A DNA stretch of 64,000 nucleotides from Prorocentrum cordatum (GCA_963575745.1 CAUYUJ010018482.1:324314-388313); one strand, 5' to 3'; positions 44,149 through 54,890 are shown, counted from the stretch's first letter. Translations and numbers: made by a program. The notes: generated by a model not told the origin, from the sequence alone.

Positions 44149-44221
<73 letters not shown>

Positions 44222-44290
44222 GATGCTGCTGCTGCTGCGGCTGCTGTTGCTGCTGATGATGATGATGCTGATGATGATCATGATGATGTT
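42225..44290. repeat. (GAT/GCT)n array, about 2 kb
   Basis: GATGATGCT-dominated array with brief more varied stretches near 43090 and 43750. Poly-Asp, poly-Met and poly-His frames are products of the array. Confidence 0.95.
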
Positions 44291-44299
44291 GTGACCGTG

Positions 44300-44440
44300 G
44301 TGGCGGCAACAAGGAGGAGGAGGAGGAGGAGGAGGAGGAGGAGGAGGAGCTGGAGCAGGAGGAGCAGAAGGAGCAGGAGGAGCGGGAGGAGCAGGAGCAG
44401 GAGGAGGAGGAGGAGGAGGAGGAGGAGGAAGAAAAGAAGA
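44300..44440. repeat. (GGA)n / (GGAGCA)n array
   Basis: GGA repeats with AGCAGGAGG interruptions, directly after the GAT array. Confidence 0.95.
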
Positions 44441-44479
44441 AGAAGGCCATCGCATGTCACCTTTCGATTTCACTATTTG

Positions 44480-45005
44480 AGGGGCTCTTATGGAACTCGC
44501 TTGGGCCGTCTTAGGGCTGTCTTGGGCTCTTGTGAGGCAGTATTGGTGGTCACTTGGGACCCTCTTGGGCCATCTTGGGGCCCTCTCTCTTGCGCCATTT
44601 TGGGGCTCTCCTGGGCCGTCTTGGGGCCCTATTGGCAGTATGGTGGGTGTCTGGGGGCCGTCGTGGGGCCTTCTTGGCGCCGTCTTGGGTAGCTCGGGAG
44701 GCCCTCTTGGGCCGTCTTGGTCGTAGGGTCCTCTTGGGCTCTCTTGGTGTCCTCTTGGGGGCCTTGGGCATTTTTTGGGCCTTCGTGGTCGGCTCCTTGG
44801 GCCGTCTAGAGCTGACGCAGGGCTGCACCGGCCAGAATGCGGAAATCAGTCCACAACACACGGGGAATCCAGGGTTTTGGCTTCTCCAGACCCTGTTCTC
44901 TTGTGGCCCTTGTGGGCTCTCTTGGAGACACCGTGGGCCGTCTTCAGGCTGCACTCTGTCGCCTTGCGGCCATCTTGGGCCGTCTTCGAGGCATCTTTGG
45001 CCATC
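44480..45005 (+). repeat. Degenerate TTGGGCCGTCTTGGG repeat
   Basis: Irregular units of CTTGGGCCGTC and GGGGCCCTCTTGG; same family as 2.9, 9.7-12.5 and 61.2 kb. Confidence 0.75.
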
Positions 45006-45135
45006 TTGCTGTCATCTTCGAGGCATCTTCGAGGCATCTTCGAGGCATCTTCGAGGCATCTTCGAGGCATCTTCGAGGCATCTTCGAGGCATCTTCGAGG
45101 CATCTTCGAGGCATCTTCGAGGCATCTTCGAGGCA
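45006..45135 (+). repeat. 11-bp TCTTCGAGGCA minisatellite
   Basis: About eleven near-perfect copies of CATCTTCGAGG. The 11-bp period makes all three frames encode the same rotating peptide. Confidence 0.95.
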
Positions 45136-45244
45136 ACTTGGTGTCCTTGGTTGCCTGCAGGACCCGTCTTGGACGCTCGTGGCTCGAAGCTTGTTCCCCG
45201 ACCCTCCCGTGGTGATGGGTCCTCGTTTTGAGGAGACTGTTCCC

Positions 45245-45416
45245 GCGTCGTCTCCTCCTCGCCTCTGCCCCTCCTCCCTCCTCCCCCTCCTCCCCCGCCT
45301 CCTCCTCCTCCTGCTCCTCCTGCTCCTCCTGCTCCTGATCTTGGTCCTGCTCCTCCTGCTCCTCCTCATCCTCCTCCTCATCATCCTGATACCTCATCAT
45401 CGTCACTATTACTGTT

Positions 45417-45490
<74 letters not shown>

Positions 45491-45701
45491 CAGCATCAGC
45501 ATCAGCATCAGCATCAGCATCACCACCATCATCATAATCATCTTAATCAGCATCATCATGCTCATCATCAGCATCATAAGAATCATCATACTCATCATTA
45601 TCATCATCATTCTCAGCAGCCTTAGCATCATCGACGTTGTCGTCGTCCTCCTCCTGCTCCTCATCACCACTATCAATCTCATTATCACCATCGTCATCGT
45701 C

Positions 45702-45751
<50 letters not shown>

Positions 45752-45804
45752 ACTCATTATCATCATCATCCTCATCATCATCCTCCTCCTCCTCCTCCTC
45801 CTCC

Positions 45805-45835
<31 letters not shown>

Positions 45836-45840
45836 GTCGG
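45245..45840. repeat. (CTC)n, (ATC)n and (AGC)n arrays
   Basis: CTC-rich (45245-45390), then ATC with an (AGC)n block at about 45459-45490 and a (ATCAGC)n block after it, then CTC/ATC again to 45836. Confidence 0.95.
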
Positions 45841-45859
45841 CACGCCCCTCACACGTTTC

Positions 45860-46935
45860 GCATCCCCACTGGCAGCTGCAGGGCTCACATGCGTCTCCCC
45901 GACTTGGTACAGCGCTTCGTGGCCTCATAAGGACCTCCACTGACGGCCCCAGTGGCAGGGTCCACATGCGTCTCTCCCACACAGTGCAGCGCTTCGTGGC
46001 CCACAGGGGGCTCTACCGAAGGCCCCAGTGGCAGGGTCCACATGCGTTTCCCCCGCCCAGCACAGCGTTTTGTGGCCCATGTGGAACTCCACCGAAGGCC
46101 CCAGTGGCAGTGCCCACATGCGTCGCCTCCACCCGGTAAACCGTTTCGTTGCCCGCAGGGAGCTCCACCGAAGGCCCCAGTGGCAGGGTCCACATGTGTC
46201 TCCCCCGCCCAGTACAGCGTTTCATGGCCCATATGGAGCTCCACCGAAGGCCCCATTGGCAGGGTCTACATGCGCACCCCCCCAACCAGTAAAGCGTTTC
46301 GTGGGCCACATATGGAGCTCTACCGAGGGCCCCAGTGGCAGGGTCCACATGCGTTTCCCCCACCCAGTACATCGCTTCGCAGCCCCATAGGGCGCTCCAC
46401 CGAATGCCCCCGTTGCAGGGTCCACATGCCTGTCCCCCATCCAGTACAGCGTTTCGTGGCCCATAGGGAGCTGCACCGAGGGCTCCAGTGGCAGGGTCCA
46501 CATGTGTCCTCCACCCAATGCAGCGTTTCGTGGCCCATCTGGAGCTCCTCCGAAGGCTCCCGCTGCAGGGTCCACGTGCGTTTCACCCACTCATTACAGC
46601 GTTTCGTAGACTATAGAGAGCTCCACCGAAGGCCTCAGTGGCAGGACCCACGTGCGTCTCCCCCGCCCAGTACAGCGTTTCGTGGCCCATATGGAGCTCT
46701 ACCGAAGTCTCCAGTGGCAGGGTCCACATGCATCCCCTACGCCCAGTACAGCGTTGCGTGGCCCCGTGGGGAGCTCCACCGAAGGCCCTGATGGCAGGCT
46801 CCGCATGCGTCTCCACCATCCAAGACATCGTTTCGCAGCCCTCCACCGAAGGCCCCGCTGACCGCGGCCGCATGTTCCCCCCTCACCCAGTGCAGCGCTT
46901 CGTGGCCCCATAGGGCTGTACCGAAGGCTCTACGG
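45860..46935 (-). repeat. 76-bp minisatellite, about 13-14 copies
   Basis: CTCCACCGAAGG recurs at 46087, 46163 and 46239, a 76-bp period. Each unit carries GGCAGGGTCCACATGCGT, CCAGTACAGCG and TTTCGTGGCCCAT. The minus-strand frames repeat a TLPLGPSVEL-like peptide; because 76 is not a multiple of three the frame rotates. No gene inferred. Confidence 0.92.
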
Positions 46936-48230
46936 GCCGTGGCCGTGTACGCCGAAGGCTTCTTTGGCGACGTTCACATGGGGACCCAGGGCTCATGTTG
47001 GCGCACCCCTCACGCGTTTCGTGGCCCCAGAGTGAGCTCCATAAAAGGCACCAGCAACGCGGTATGCACAATTGCATATTGTTTGGGTCCTCCATTTCGG
47101 TTTTCCCAAGGATGCAGTGCACAAAGCCTTCACCACGTACCCACGCATATCCTCATTACCTACACGTTCATAAAACAAAAAACACATTACTCTATTATTA
47201 CGTACCCATTTCGAAACAGATCCGCGCCATAAGGTTCCTTACAAACGAGTTCTTCTTACCCAAGCAGTCCTTACGACACGCTCCTGGTGACATAGTCTTT
47301 ACTGCTGGATCCCCTGGTAGAGGAATCCTTAGAACAATCCTTACTGCAGGAGTCATTACCGACAGCATCATGGTTACACATTCTTCTTTAGCAAAGGGGA
47401 CCTTATTCCAAGAACGTTTGCAAATTCAACCTTCACACACACGAGCTCCTTACTACAGGGTTCCCCATCAACGATTCCTTCCCAACACACTCCCTGCTAA
47501 CAACGAAGCCTTCCGAGGGATACCTTCCTGAAGTCTTCCCTACTAAAGGGGGTCCTTGTTGACGAACCCGTGCAGAGGGGGCCACGCATAAAGAGTCTGC
47601 ATTGCAGGACACCTTACTAAGATGGTCCTTGCTTAATCAATCATTACCGACGCCTTCCTTGCCACAGAGCTCCTTACGAACGACCTCTTGCTCAACCCGT
47701 CTTTATTTGCAAAGTCATGTGGAAGACCCTGCCCAACATAATCGACACTAAACGAATTCTTACTACTGGAACACTTGCCGAATGGATCATTACTGGATAC
47801 TCCACACATAAGTTCGTATACACTGATTTCGGTTGCAAGAAACCGGGCCACATGCTTCTCATCTTTTGGACTGAAGCATCAGTAGTGCAATTGAGACGCT
47901 CGAGAACATGGCGGAAGGCAATAATCGGTCTGAGGGAGGCAGGCGGCAGGTGGACGACGCTCTGCGCGCGTGGCGTCCAGAGAGGCAGCGCTAACAAAAG
48001 CGGAGGACACGGTCCCCCCCCGAAAAGGAAGAGCATTTTTCCGAGCAGGTCGTGGCCCGGCAGAAGACGCGGGCGTCCGTGCTGGACCCGGGGAGTTTGC
48101 TGCCCGGGCGGAGGAAACGAGTGGCTTAACCGGTGGTGGAGTTCGGTAGTTTCTCGTCGTGTCGACCCGCGGCGACCCTGCCGCGGGTGTTCAAGGTTGA
48201 ACGCCGCCAGTGGCCCAGAATCAGTCGAAA
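46936..48230. other. Low-repeat segment with degenerate TCCTTAC phrases
   Basis: From 47230 to 47700 the phrase TCCTTAC(N)ACA recurs at about 20-30-bp spacing, as also at 58.8-59.0 kb. From 47700 to 48230 a plus-strand frame lies just upstream of the recombinase fragment but shows no recognised motif. Confidence 0.45.
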
Positions 48231-48456
48231 AACGCGGCCACCAGGCCCAGACTCGCCCCCTGCTCTGTTTATTTTTCTCTCTATCCCCTCTCGGTCGCTC
48301 GACCGACGCCCTTTGGCTCTGAGCCAGCTTGGGACTGTTTGGTTGCTGGAGCGAGTGACCGAGGAAAGCCTTCCTGCCCCCTAGCGCTGTCGCGCGCTCG
48401 CCGCCATACCCAGCTGCGGGACTGGAGGGGGAGGACGCTGCTGATCCCCTCGGTTC
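48231..48456 (+). repeat. 226-bp direct repeat, left copy
   Basis: From AACGCGGCC to CCTCGGTTC, about 94 percent identical to 57967-58192. It contains CTCTGTTTATTTTTCTCTC and CGCTGTCGCGCGCTCGCCG. The ends are not TG...CA, so an LTR is not supported by its termini. It abuts the recombinase fragment. Confidence 0.85.
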
Positions 48457-48711
48457 GTGCCGTTGAGCTACCACCAGTGGGCGCTGGTGTTCACACGGGC
48501 CGCGACGGCCCTCCTGCTGGGCGCGCTGGGCCCCCCCCCCACCCTCCACGCGCTTCGGCACGTGGGGGCCTCGCGCGAGTGCATGGCGAAGACGAGAAGC
48601 CTCGACGTGATCAAGAAAAGAGGCCGCTGGGTCTCAGAGTCGCCCCTCAGGCGCTACACCAGGGGCGGCAGGATCGTGGAGCAGATGCGACGGCTGCCCC
48701 CTCAGAGCAGC
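48457..48711 (+). pseudogene. Tyrosine recombinase, C-terminal catalytic domain fragment
   Basis: The frame gives LSYHQWALVF, then LHALRHVGASRE, DVIKKRGRWVSESPLRRYTRG and EQMRRLP. H-x-x-R-H (box II start), the Trp of GRW and the Tyr of LRRY match the H-x-x-R, H/W and nucleophilic Tyr positions of tyrosine recombinases. The N-terminal half with the first Arg is not recognisable upstream, where the 226-bp repeat lies. Such domains are frequent in dinoflagellate mobile elements (DIRS- or Crypton-like). The frame then runs on as unrelated sequence while the next module continues in the +1 frame, so a frameshift separates them. Truncated; not expected to work. Confidence 0.75.
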
Positions 48712-48784
48712 GCCGAGCCGCCAGCCTGGCCAGCAGTATCGGCAGGCGCCTCTCACTCGTCCGGCCCAGCGTGTAGAGCAGTGC

Positions 48785-49464
48785 CACCAGCCTGTCTTTC
48801 TCGAGGTTTTCTCGGGGTCGGGCCGATTGCCCCTCGGCTGGAGGCGCGTGTCCCGAGGGGCATGCGCTGCGTTCGAGATTGACATCGAGCATGACCGACG
48901 GGCGGACTTGCTTCGGCAGCGACCTCAGCAGTTGCTTCGCGGGTGGCTCCGCTCAGGCTCAGTGTGTGCTCTTTGGATCGGAACACCTTATCAATTGATG
49001 TCGCCTGCGCGCGACCGACCCAATGGACCTCTGCCTCTGAGGAATAGCTCTTTTCCTGAATGCCCCCCTAACCTGAGCCCCGCTGATGCCCTCAAGGTCC
49101 TGCAAGGAAATCGTCTGTGTAGATTCAGCTTTAGTTTTTCTTGGGCTGGCGCTGTCCCTGGGGCCCCCCGTTGGCCTCGAGAACCCTGGGTCCTCCTGGC
49201 TTTGGAAGCCGCCAGTGGCCATCCGTGTGGGGAGGGGGGCGTCTCGGGGTTCAGCGCCTCGCAGTAGATGTTTGTGCCTTTGGTACTCCTTGGCGCAAGC
49301 GTTTTGCTGTTCTCTTTGCTAATATTGATCTTTCGTGCTTGATCCAGTGCAAGTGTGTTGGCAGAGGCATGCGTTCTTTTATCAATCTTCCGCATGCAGA
49401 GTTGGCCGGGGAAGACAGCGTTGGCAGACTCCTCGCTGCCGTCGCTGAGCCATATCCGCAGTAG
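48785..49464 (+). pseudogene. C5-methyltransferase-like module downstream of recombinase
   Basis: Frame 2 from about 48794 reads VFLEVFSGSGRL, like the SAM-binding motif I (FAGxGG) of C5-cytosine methyltransferases, then FEIDIEHD (motif II-like acidic strand), VCALWIGTPYQLMSPARD (position of the PPC motif; catalytic Cys replaced by Tyr) and LSPADALKVLQGNRL. Near 49190 PREPWVLLAL lies where ENP/ENV is expected. A shift to frame 1 gives VDVCAFGTPWRKRFAVLF, PHAELAG and AEPYPQ before TAG 49462-49464. The C(F/Y)GxPWxKxT-type block also occurs in the copia module at 53125-53601. The fold call is by motif order only, and the product would lack the nucleophile. Confidence 0.6.
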
Positions 49465-49591
49465 TTGTGTACTCACATCTCCCGCGCCTTTCTGAATGCT
49501 CATCGTAACCATGTGATGCGAGGCCTGGTGTCTAAAATGGCGCCTCGGTGAATCGATGTGCCAGTGGTCAGTTTCGGATTTTCCGATGTCG

Positions 49592-50001
49592 CGGTGTTGT
49601 GCTTAGTGTTTCTGCTGCCTGCCGTTGGGCAGGCGTCTGTCACTGTCTCTCTTTACCCAGAGCTCTGGGCGCCAGCAAGTACCCAGATCAAGCCTTTGGG
49701 TCTGGCCGTTGAAAAAGAGGCCTCGGAAGACCAGGTGGCAATGCGGGCGCGTGAATCTTGTCTGAGAGTTCCTGTTGGGAAGGGGGCCGCGCGCTTGTCG
49801 CCCGCAACCGATTGTGCTCAAGCTCCCTCCCGTGCCCACCCGCGGAGCAACATCTGCGTTCGGCGTTGTGCTTAGTGTTTCTGCTGCCTGCCGTTGGGCA
49901 GGCGTCTGTCACTGCCTCTCTTTACCCCGAGTTCTGGGCGCCAGCAAGCACGCATGCCAAACCTTTGGGTCTGGCCGCTGGAAAAGATATGCCTCGGGGG
50001 G
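49592..50001 (+). repeat. About 140-bp direct repeat, 269 bp apart
   Basis: GTTGTGCTTAGTGTTTCTGC (from 49592) recurs from 49861, with TGGGCGCCAGCAAG and TTTGGGTCTGGCCG in both copies. It lies directly upstream of the copia Gag. It may be part of the element's 5' region, but no counterpart is visible after the pol end. Confidence 0.8.
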
Positions 50002-50013
50002 CCAGATTTCTAG

Positions 50014-50871
50014 AAGCAACTGCACAGACGGGCCGGGGAGGATTTGAATGCGTGGATGATCAGGCTTGGGGCTCGTAGCCAGCATGATGAAGAAGACGTG
50101 GCCCTGCCGCCGAGAACGGCGGGCTGGTGGCTCATCGAGAAGATTGGCCTGACGGACGCGCAGAAGAGCATGCTGATGACCTCTACCGGTGGCAGTATGA
50201 AGATGCGCGAAGTGGTGCCAGCGCTGATGAGAGCGTTTCCTAATCTGCGCATGACGGAGCGCCGACCGAACGTGTTCGACCGCAGCCGGAAGCCGATCAC
50301 TTTTGGCTGGCTGGGGGCGCAGCTGCTGAGGAAGAAGGTGGCACGGAAGTTCAAGGAGCCGAACGTGGCGGAGGACCTGGGCGGCATCAGTCCGCTCGAC
50401 GAGGTTGAGCTGGAGGCTCTGAATGCGGAGCCCGGCAGCCTCGATGGAGACGCTGACGACGAGAACGACGTCGATGGCATCTTCGCCGCAGAGCTCGAGG
50501 CGCTCTCGACAGTGCTCGAGGAGGCCGAGAACGACCCCGAGCTGGCGCAGGAGCTCGGAAACTTGAAGAATGGCGTGGAATCGATGACGGAGGGCCCGAT
50601 TGCGGTGCGTGAGAGCAAGAAGCGCGTGAAGGAGTTGCGGAATGATCGCGGGTTCGGCGGCGGGGGCAGTGGCAGACGCGTGGGTTCGAGTTCGAGCAGC
50701 GGCAAGAAGTTCGCGTCGAGTTTCGGCAAGGGCAACAAGAGCCACGACAATAATAACTCCGACTGCCACGCCAGCGGCGAGAAGGGTCACTGGGCAGGCG
50801 ACCTTTGTTGCCCAAAGCTCAAGGAGTTTATGGCCGAGCAGGCCAATGAGGAATTGCAGCAGAGGACCTAG
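50014..50871 (+). pseudogene. gag: Copia Gag with zinc-knuckle remnant
   Basis: Open from just after TAG 50011-50013 to TAG 50869-50871. It begins RRAGEDLNAWMIRLGARSQ, resembling the pGEDxxxWLxRF start of dinoflagellate copia Gag, then GWWLIEKIGL, an acidic middle, and a Gly/Ser/Lys tail with a zinc knuckle CHASGEKGHWAGDLCC. The second knuckle Cys is Ser, so zinc binding is doubtful. Gag would form particles and bind element RNA. No start codon is obvious (ATG 50056 is internal), and the frame probably extended further upstream. The same frame continues past the TAG into the protease region. Confidence 0.78.
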
Positions 50872-52068
50872 CCGCGAGATGCGATGGTGGTCGATCTGCT
50901 GGGGGCCCAGGAGGTGCGCGACGCGCCGGAGGCGATGATCCAGAGGGGTGCGTTTGAGGCGCTGGTGACCAAGCGCGATTTCGGGTTCTTGAGCGTGGGG
51001 CTGCGGTGCAAGGGATGCAGATGCATGGGCGACCACCGCGACGTCCGCTGCGCCATGCGCGGTCGCGATTTCCTGGAGTCGGCCAGCTCAGACGACCAGA
51101 AGTTAGAGGAGGCAGGGGGCCCGCGGACGTTCGATGTGCAGGTGCCGATGAGGTCGCTCGGTCGGCTGCGGGAGTGGGGCCCCGCTTTCTTCTGTTGGTA
51201 GAAGATCGTCGGATGGGCTGATTCCTGGCTGTGGGAGTGGTGCCCCGCACTCTTTCACCGTGGTGCAGGGTCGGCGAATTGGCCAGGCCTCGGCTGCGGG
51301 CTGCGCCCCGATTCTTCCGTCGCGACTCCGATGCCACCAGATGGGCCGAGCGACGAGCGAGGGATTCAAGAGGTCTTGCTGTCGTCTGCATCCATCGGTG
51401 GCCAAGGTGATGACGGAACGCTGGGCTCGGCTTGCAACAGCGCAGTGTCGGGGAACGCCTATGCCAACAGGATCGAGGGCCGCTGCTAGGAGCTGGGCAT
51501 CAAATATCATAGAAAGAAGGAACCCCAGCTCGCCGTTTTCCAGTTCGGCAGCGGCCAGAAGCAGATATCCAAGTAGCGCTGGGCGGTGCCGGCGTCGGTC
51601 TTCGGTGTCTACCTGGCCATCTCGGTCATCGAGGACTCGGTGCCGCAGCTGCTCATCGGCAAGGGCGCGCTCAGGGGCATGGGCGCGGACATCAACTTCG
51701 CGGAGGATTTGTTCAAGTCGGACAAGCTCGGCGCGGCGCCGAAGCGCTTGAACGAGACGGACGGTGGACACTACTCTATGCCGATCATCCCGCGCGACAG
51801 TTGGAAGCCTCCGTCGGGGCCCCCGACTGCCGAGGCGGTGTTCATGGTGAAGTCTGCGGCGCAAGAGGCGCCGATGACAGCGCGATGTGAGATGGCCGCT
51901 CGAGAGGCTGACCGACGGGCTGCTGAGGAGGAGGCCGCCCCAGATGAAGGAGACGAAGACTGGGGCGTGCTCGACGGCGAGATGGACGCCTCCGGCCTGG
52001 AGGCGTGGGAGCGCCCGGATTGCAGCGCCAGGGCGCTCAAGTCCTCGAACCGCGACGGGCCTGACTGA
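50872..52068 (+). pseudogene. pol: Copia retropepsin-like protease region
   Basis: Same frame as Gag, broken by TAG at 51199, 51487 and 51574 and ended by TGA 52066. A Cys-rich piece (CKGCRCMGDHRDVRC, near 51000) may be a second zinc-binding site. The protease starts near 51409: DDGTLGSACNSAVSG corresponds to the usual LDTACxxTVxG active-site loop, with the catalytic Asp now Gly (GGC, 51424-51426). VFQFGSGQK and PQLLIGKGALRGMGADINF follow, the usual flap region and C-terminal psi-loop. A charged tail to 52068 leads to the linker. The family acts as a homodimer needing that Asp, so this copy is inactive. Confidence 0.75.
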
Positions 52069-53124
52069 AAGCTGGTTCAGGCCCGCGAGACGATCAACAT
52101 GGAAACGGTCGACGTTGTAGAGGAGCTGAGGTGGATCGACGGCATGCAGAGTGAGGAGGTGTTCGAGCCGCTCGACCCTCCGAGGAACGCGATCGGGGCC
52201 CGGGAGACCGAGGCCGACATCGTCGCAGGACCGGCCGCTGCTCTGCGATCGAGACCAGTTGCTCCGTGTTCCCCGGGACGCGCTGGAGGACATGGCCGAG
52301 GTGCTGGAGATCTCCCGAGCGGGGCGCATGCATGGGCATCAAGGTGCTGATCGACCGACTGATGGAGGCCAGTGCGAAGCAGAGGCGGAGGGCGATTCAG
52401 GAGGAATGCGTGGCGCTTGTGAGCGTGGGCGTTTCGCCGGGAGAGCGAGGCCCTGCCTGGCCGGCAGGCAGCCCGGCCCCCGGGGCGCCGAGCTCGTTGG
52501 CATCAAGCACGACGAGGAGGCGCATGCGAGTGATGCCTCCCTGGTGCCTCAAGAACAAGAGCGAGCTGGTGGAGCGCGTCCGCGACCGCGAGGTTCCGAC
52601 AGACGGCGACCCGGAGTTGGCGGCGATGCCAGCGTTGAAGGACGCAGCCTGCGCGTGCGACGAGGTGCTGTTCGTGCGAGCCCGGTCGGGCTCGAGAGGC
52701 CCGGCGGCTGGCGGCGCGGCGACGCGGCCGCCTCCTTTCGACTATCGAGCGCGCCCTGCTGCTCGAGGGCCCTCGTCGTTGTCGAGGTGGCTGTTCGACG
52801 CCGCTGCGGTGGGCATGGCGATGCCGCTGGAGGTCGTGAAGGAGGTGGACTTCGCGGGTCGGGTCGGCCTGGCCCCGACGGTGGAGACGATGAAGAACGG
52901 TGCCGCGACGCTGGTGAGGGGCCAGCTGCGCCCCCTGCAGCGGGACCTACAGGTGATCAACATCAAGCCCGAGGCCTACTTGACGGAGTTCGGGCCCTCC
53001 TTCGACTCGTGGGAGGCCGAGTGCGAGGCGGCGGCCAGCGAGAATACCGGGACACTGCCGTGGATCACGGAGGTGTTCACGACGAAGGAGGCGGCGCGCA
53101 TGGAGGCGGCGAGGCAGGGCCCCC
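52069..53124 (+). pseudogene. pol: Copia pol linker between protease and methyltransferase-like module
   Basis: Coding-like but unrecognised. Frame 1 continues as METVDVVEELRW, then frame 0 from about 52266 gives IKVLIDRLMEASAKQRR, VMPPWCLKNKSELVERV and, later, a helical acidic stretch (WEAECEAAASENTGTLPW). This region is variable in dinoflagellate copia elements. No catalytic motif. At least two frameshifts. Confidence 0.5.
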
Positions 53125-53601
53125 CGACGACTTGCGATCGCGCAAGAAGCGCCGCGAGGTGATGCGGGACATCAATATGAAGAAGCCGAAGCTGGTGCTG
53201 ATGGCTTTCCCCTGCAGCCCCGGGGTGCCCAGACTTACTTCCCGAAGGGCCAGGCCAACGTTCAAGAGCGACAAGGTCGATATCGGCCCTTTCCCAGATT
53301 TGTGAGGGGGGTGGCGAAGGTCGTGAAAGGTTATGGATGTGCTTGGTGGATTCAGAACCCGAGGTGGTCTCGGGTCTGGGGTGAGCCAGAACTTAGAGAA
53401 CTCATCCAGCAGGGCTGCGCCGCGGAGGTGGGCCAGTGCATGCACGAGCGTGCAGGAGCACGTCGGAAGCCAACGAGGTTTCTGGGGTCACACGAGGAGC
53501 TGCTTGTGGACCTCGACCGGCAATGCGACCAATCGCACGAGCACGACCTCGTCATGGGCGGCCCGAGCGTGACTGCGCGGACGGGCCACTGCACTTCGTA
53601 G
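53125..53601 (+). pseudogene. pol: Methyltransferase-like PPC/ENP module inside copia pol
   Basis: Frame 2 reads KKRREVMRDINMKKPKLVL then MAFPCSPG (53201-53224), in the place of the A-P-P-C motif of C5-methyltransferases; the Cys is kept but the first Pro is Phe. After a shift to frame 1 (53302) come VAKVVKGYGCAWWIQNP (ENP with Glu changed to Gln, CAG at 53353-53355), RVWGEPELREL, VGQCMHERAGARRKPTRF, then LDRQCDQSHEHDLVMGG. The QCMxG...KPTRF...C...HxHxxL.G block is typical of the pre-integrase module of dinoflagellate copia polyproteins as I know them. Ends at TAG 53599-53601. No SAM-binding motif I is visible, so activity is doubtful. Confidence 0.62.
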
Positions 53602-53641
53602 CTGGCAAGGAGCATCGTGAAGGGCATGCCGAACCTGTTCG

Positions 53642-54890
53642 GTGCAAAGGAGGTGCTCGCTGCCGAGGAGGACTCCAAGGGGGGGCCCAGAGGAGGTGGA
53701 TGATCGGGGGGTCGTGGACTTGCCGGCCACAAAAGAACCCCAGGAGGATCTAACGACGCTGACGGAGACGAAGGTATCGAAGGAGGTTAGGAGCGCCGTG
53801 TTCAGGATCCACGAGAAACTGAGACGCTCGTCGAAGGATCAGCTCAGACGGGCGTTCCGCGCGCGTCGGGCGAGCGACGAGGCCATCGCGGTGGCGGCGC
53901 AGTTGCAGTGCCCGGTGTGTCGCGAGATGAACAGACCAGCCATTGGACACGCCAGGTTCCCCACGCGGCTTATGAAGGTACAGGAGTTCTGTCAGCAGAT
54001 CGCGATCGAAGCGTTCACGTTGCACACGAACTCGGGCGTTGCGATGGAAATACTGAACATCCTAGACATCGAGGCGGGCTTCCAGGTGGTGGCGCCCATC
54101 GAGAGCAAGCGTCCCGGCATCGTAGCCCAGGCGCTGGAGCTGGTCTGGTTTAGCTGGGTTGGCGTGCCCAAAACGCTGGTGCGTGACAATGGCGGCGAGT
54201 TCTACAAGGAGGTGTTCTGGCTGCTGGGGGGCTGCGGCGTGCAAGTTTGGTTCGCGGCGGTGGAGGCGCCGTTGCCTAATGGCATGCGCGAGCGAGCTGG
54301 AGGTGAATGGAAGGTACTCTGGAGGGCCAGTACTACGGAGGCGGACGTCGAGACCGACTTGGAAGTGACGGCCGCTGCTGCGATGATAACCTGGGCCAAG
54401 AACCAGAGGATCAACGAGTCCGGCTTTTCGCCAGCACAACTCTTGCTGGGGCGACCCCAGGCGCTGCCGTGGGGGCTGCTGAGCGAGCGCGGCCGCTCCC
54501 AGCTCGCTGCGCGCGACGCGGTGGACAAAGGCCCTTGCATGACGAAGCGGCTGCAGGTCTACAGCGCGGCGGAGGTGGCGCAGGAGAAGCTGGGCGCCAG
54601 CGTGCGACTGCGGCGAGCTCTTGTCGCTCGGAGCCGTAGGGTGCCTCCTAGCGCGAACGTGAAGCTAGGCGACGTGGTCTACTTCCACCGTCAGGGCAAG
54701 CGAAAGAACCGGCGGGGGAAGGGCCCGGCATTGATCTGCAAGGCCTGGCACGGTCTGGCCGTCGTCGTCGGGGTCGAGCCGGCGGCCATCTACGTCTCGT
54801 ACGAGGGGCTGCCGACCGAGCGCGACCCCGCGGCGGTCCGCCGCGCGTCGCCTGGCGAGGCGCTGGGCGTCAGCGCCAGGGCGCCATGGA
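53642..54890 (+). pseudogene. pol: Copia integrase
   Basis: The frame (which runs on to 55315) starts a zinc-binding HHCC region: HEKLRRSSKDQL at residue 57, where the second His (usually HxxLGH) is Arg, and CPVC at 90-93. The catalytic core has QQIAIEAFTL (first catalytic Asp replaced by Glu, residue 113), VPKTLVRDNGGEFYKEVF (Asp172) and NGMRERAGGEWK (Glu207). The D-x34-E spacing of the integrase family is kept. GFSPAQLLLGRPQ and PSANVKLGDVVYF belong to the C-terminal part. It would insert the cDNA into the genome; Asp-to-Glu at the first position inactivates related integrases. After about 54880 this frame leaves the family pattern. Confidence 0.85.

Noticed and set aside
42225-44470. Poly-Asp, poly-Met and poly-His proteins
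   Set aside because: Products of the GAT/GCT array. No unique domain on either side in the same frame.
45860-46935. Minus-strand repeat protein (GPSVEL/HVDPATGAFGGAP)
   Set aside because: The 76-bp period rotates the frame, so each frame encodes a patchwork; there is no start context.
48310-48335. Dinoflagellate spliced-leader sequence
   Set aside because: CTTTGGCTCTGAGCC only loosely resembles the conserved leader, lacks its 5' part and lies inside the 226-bp repeat.
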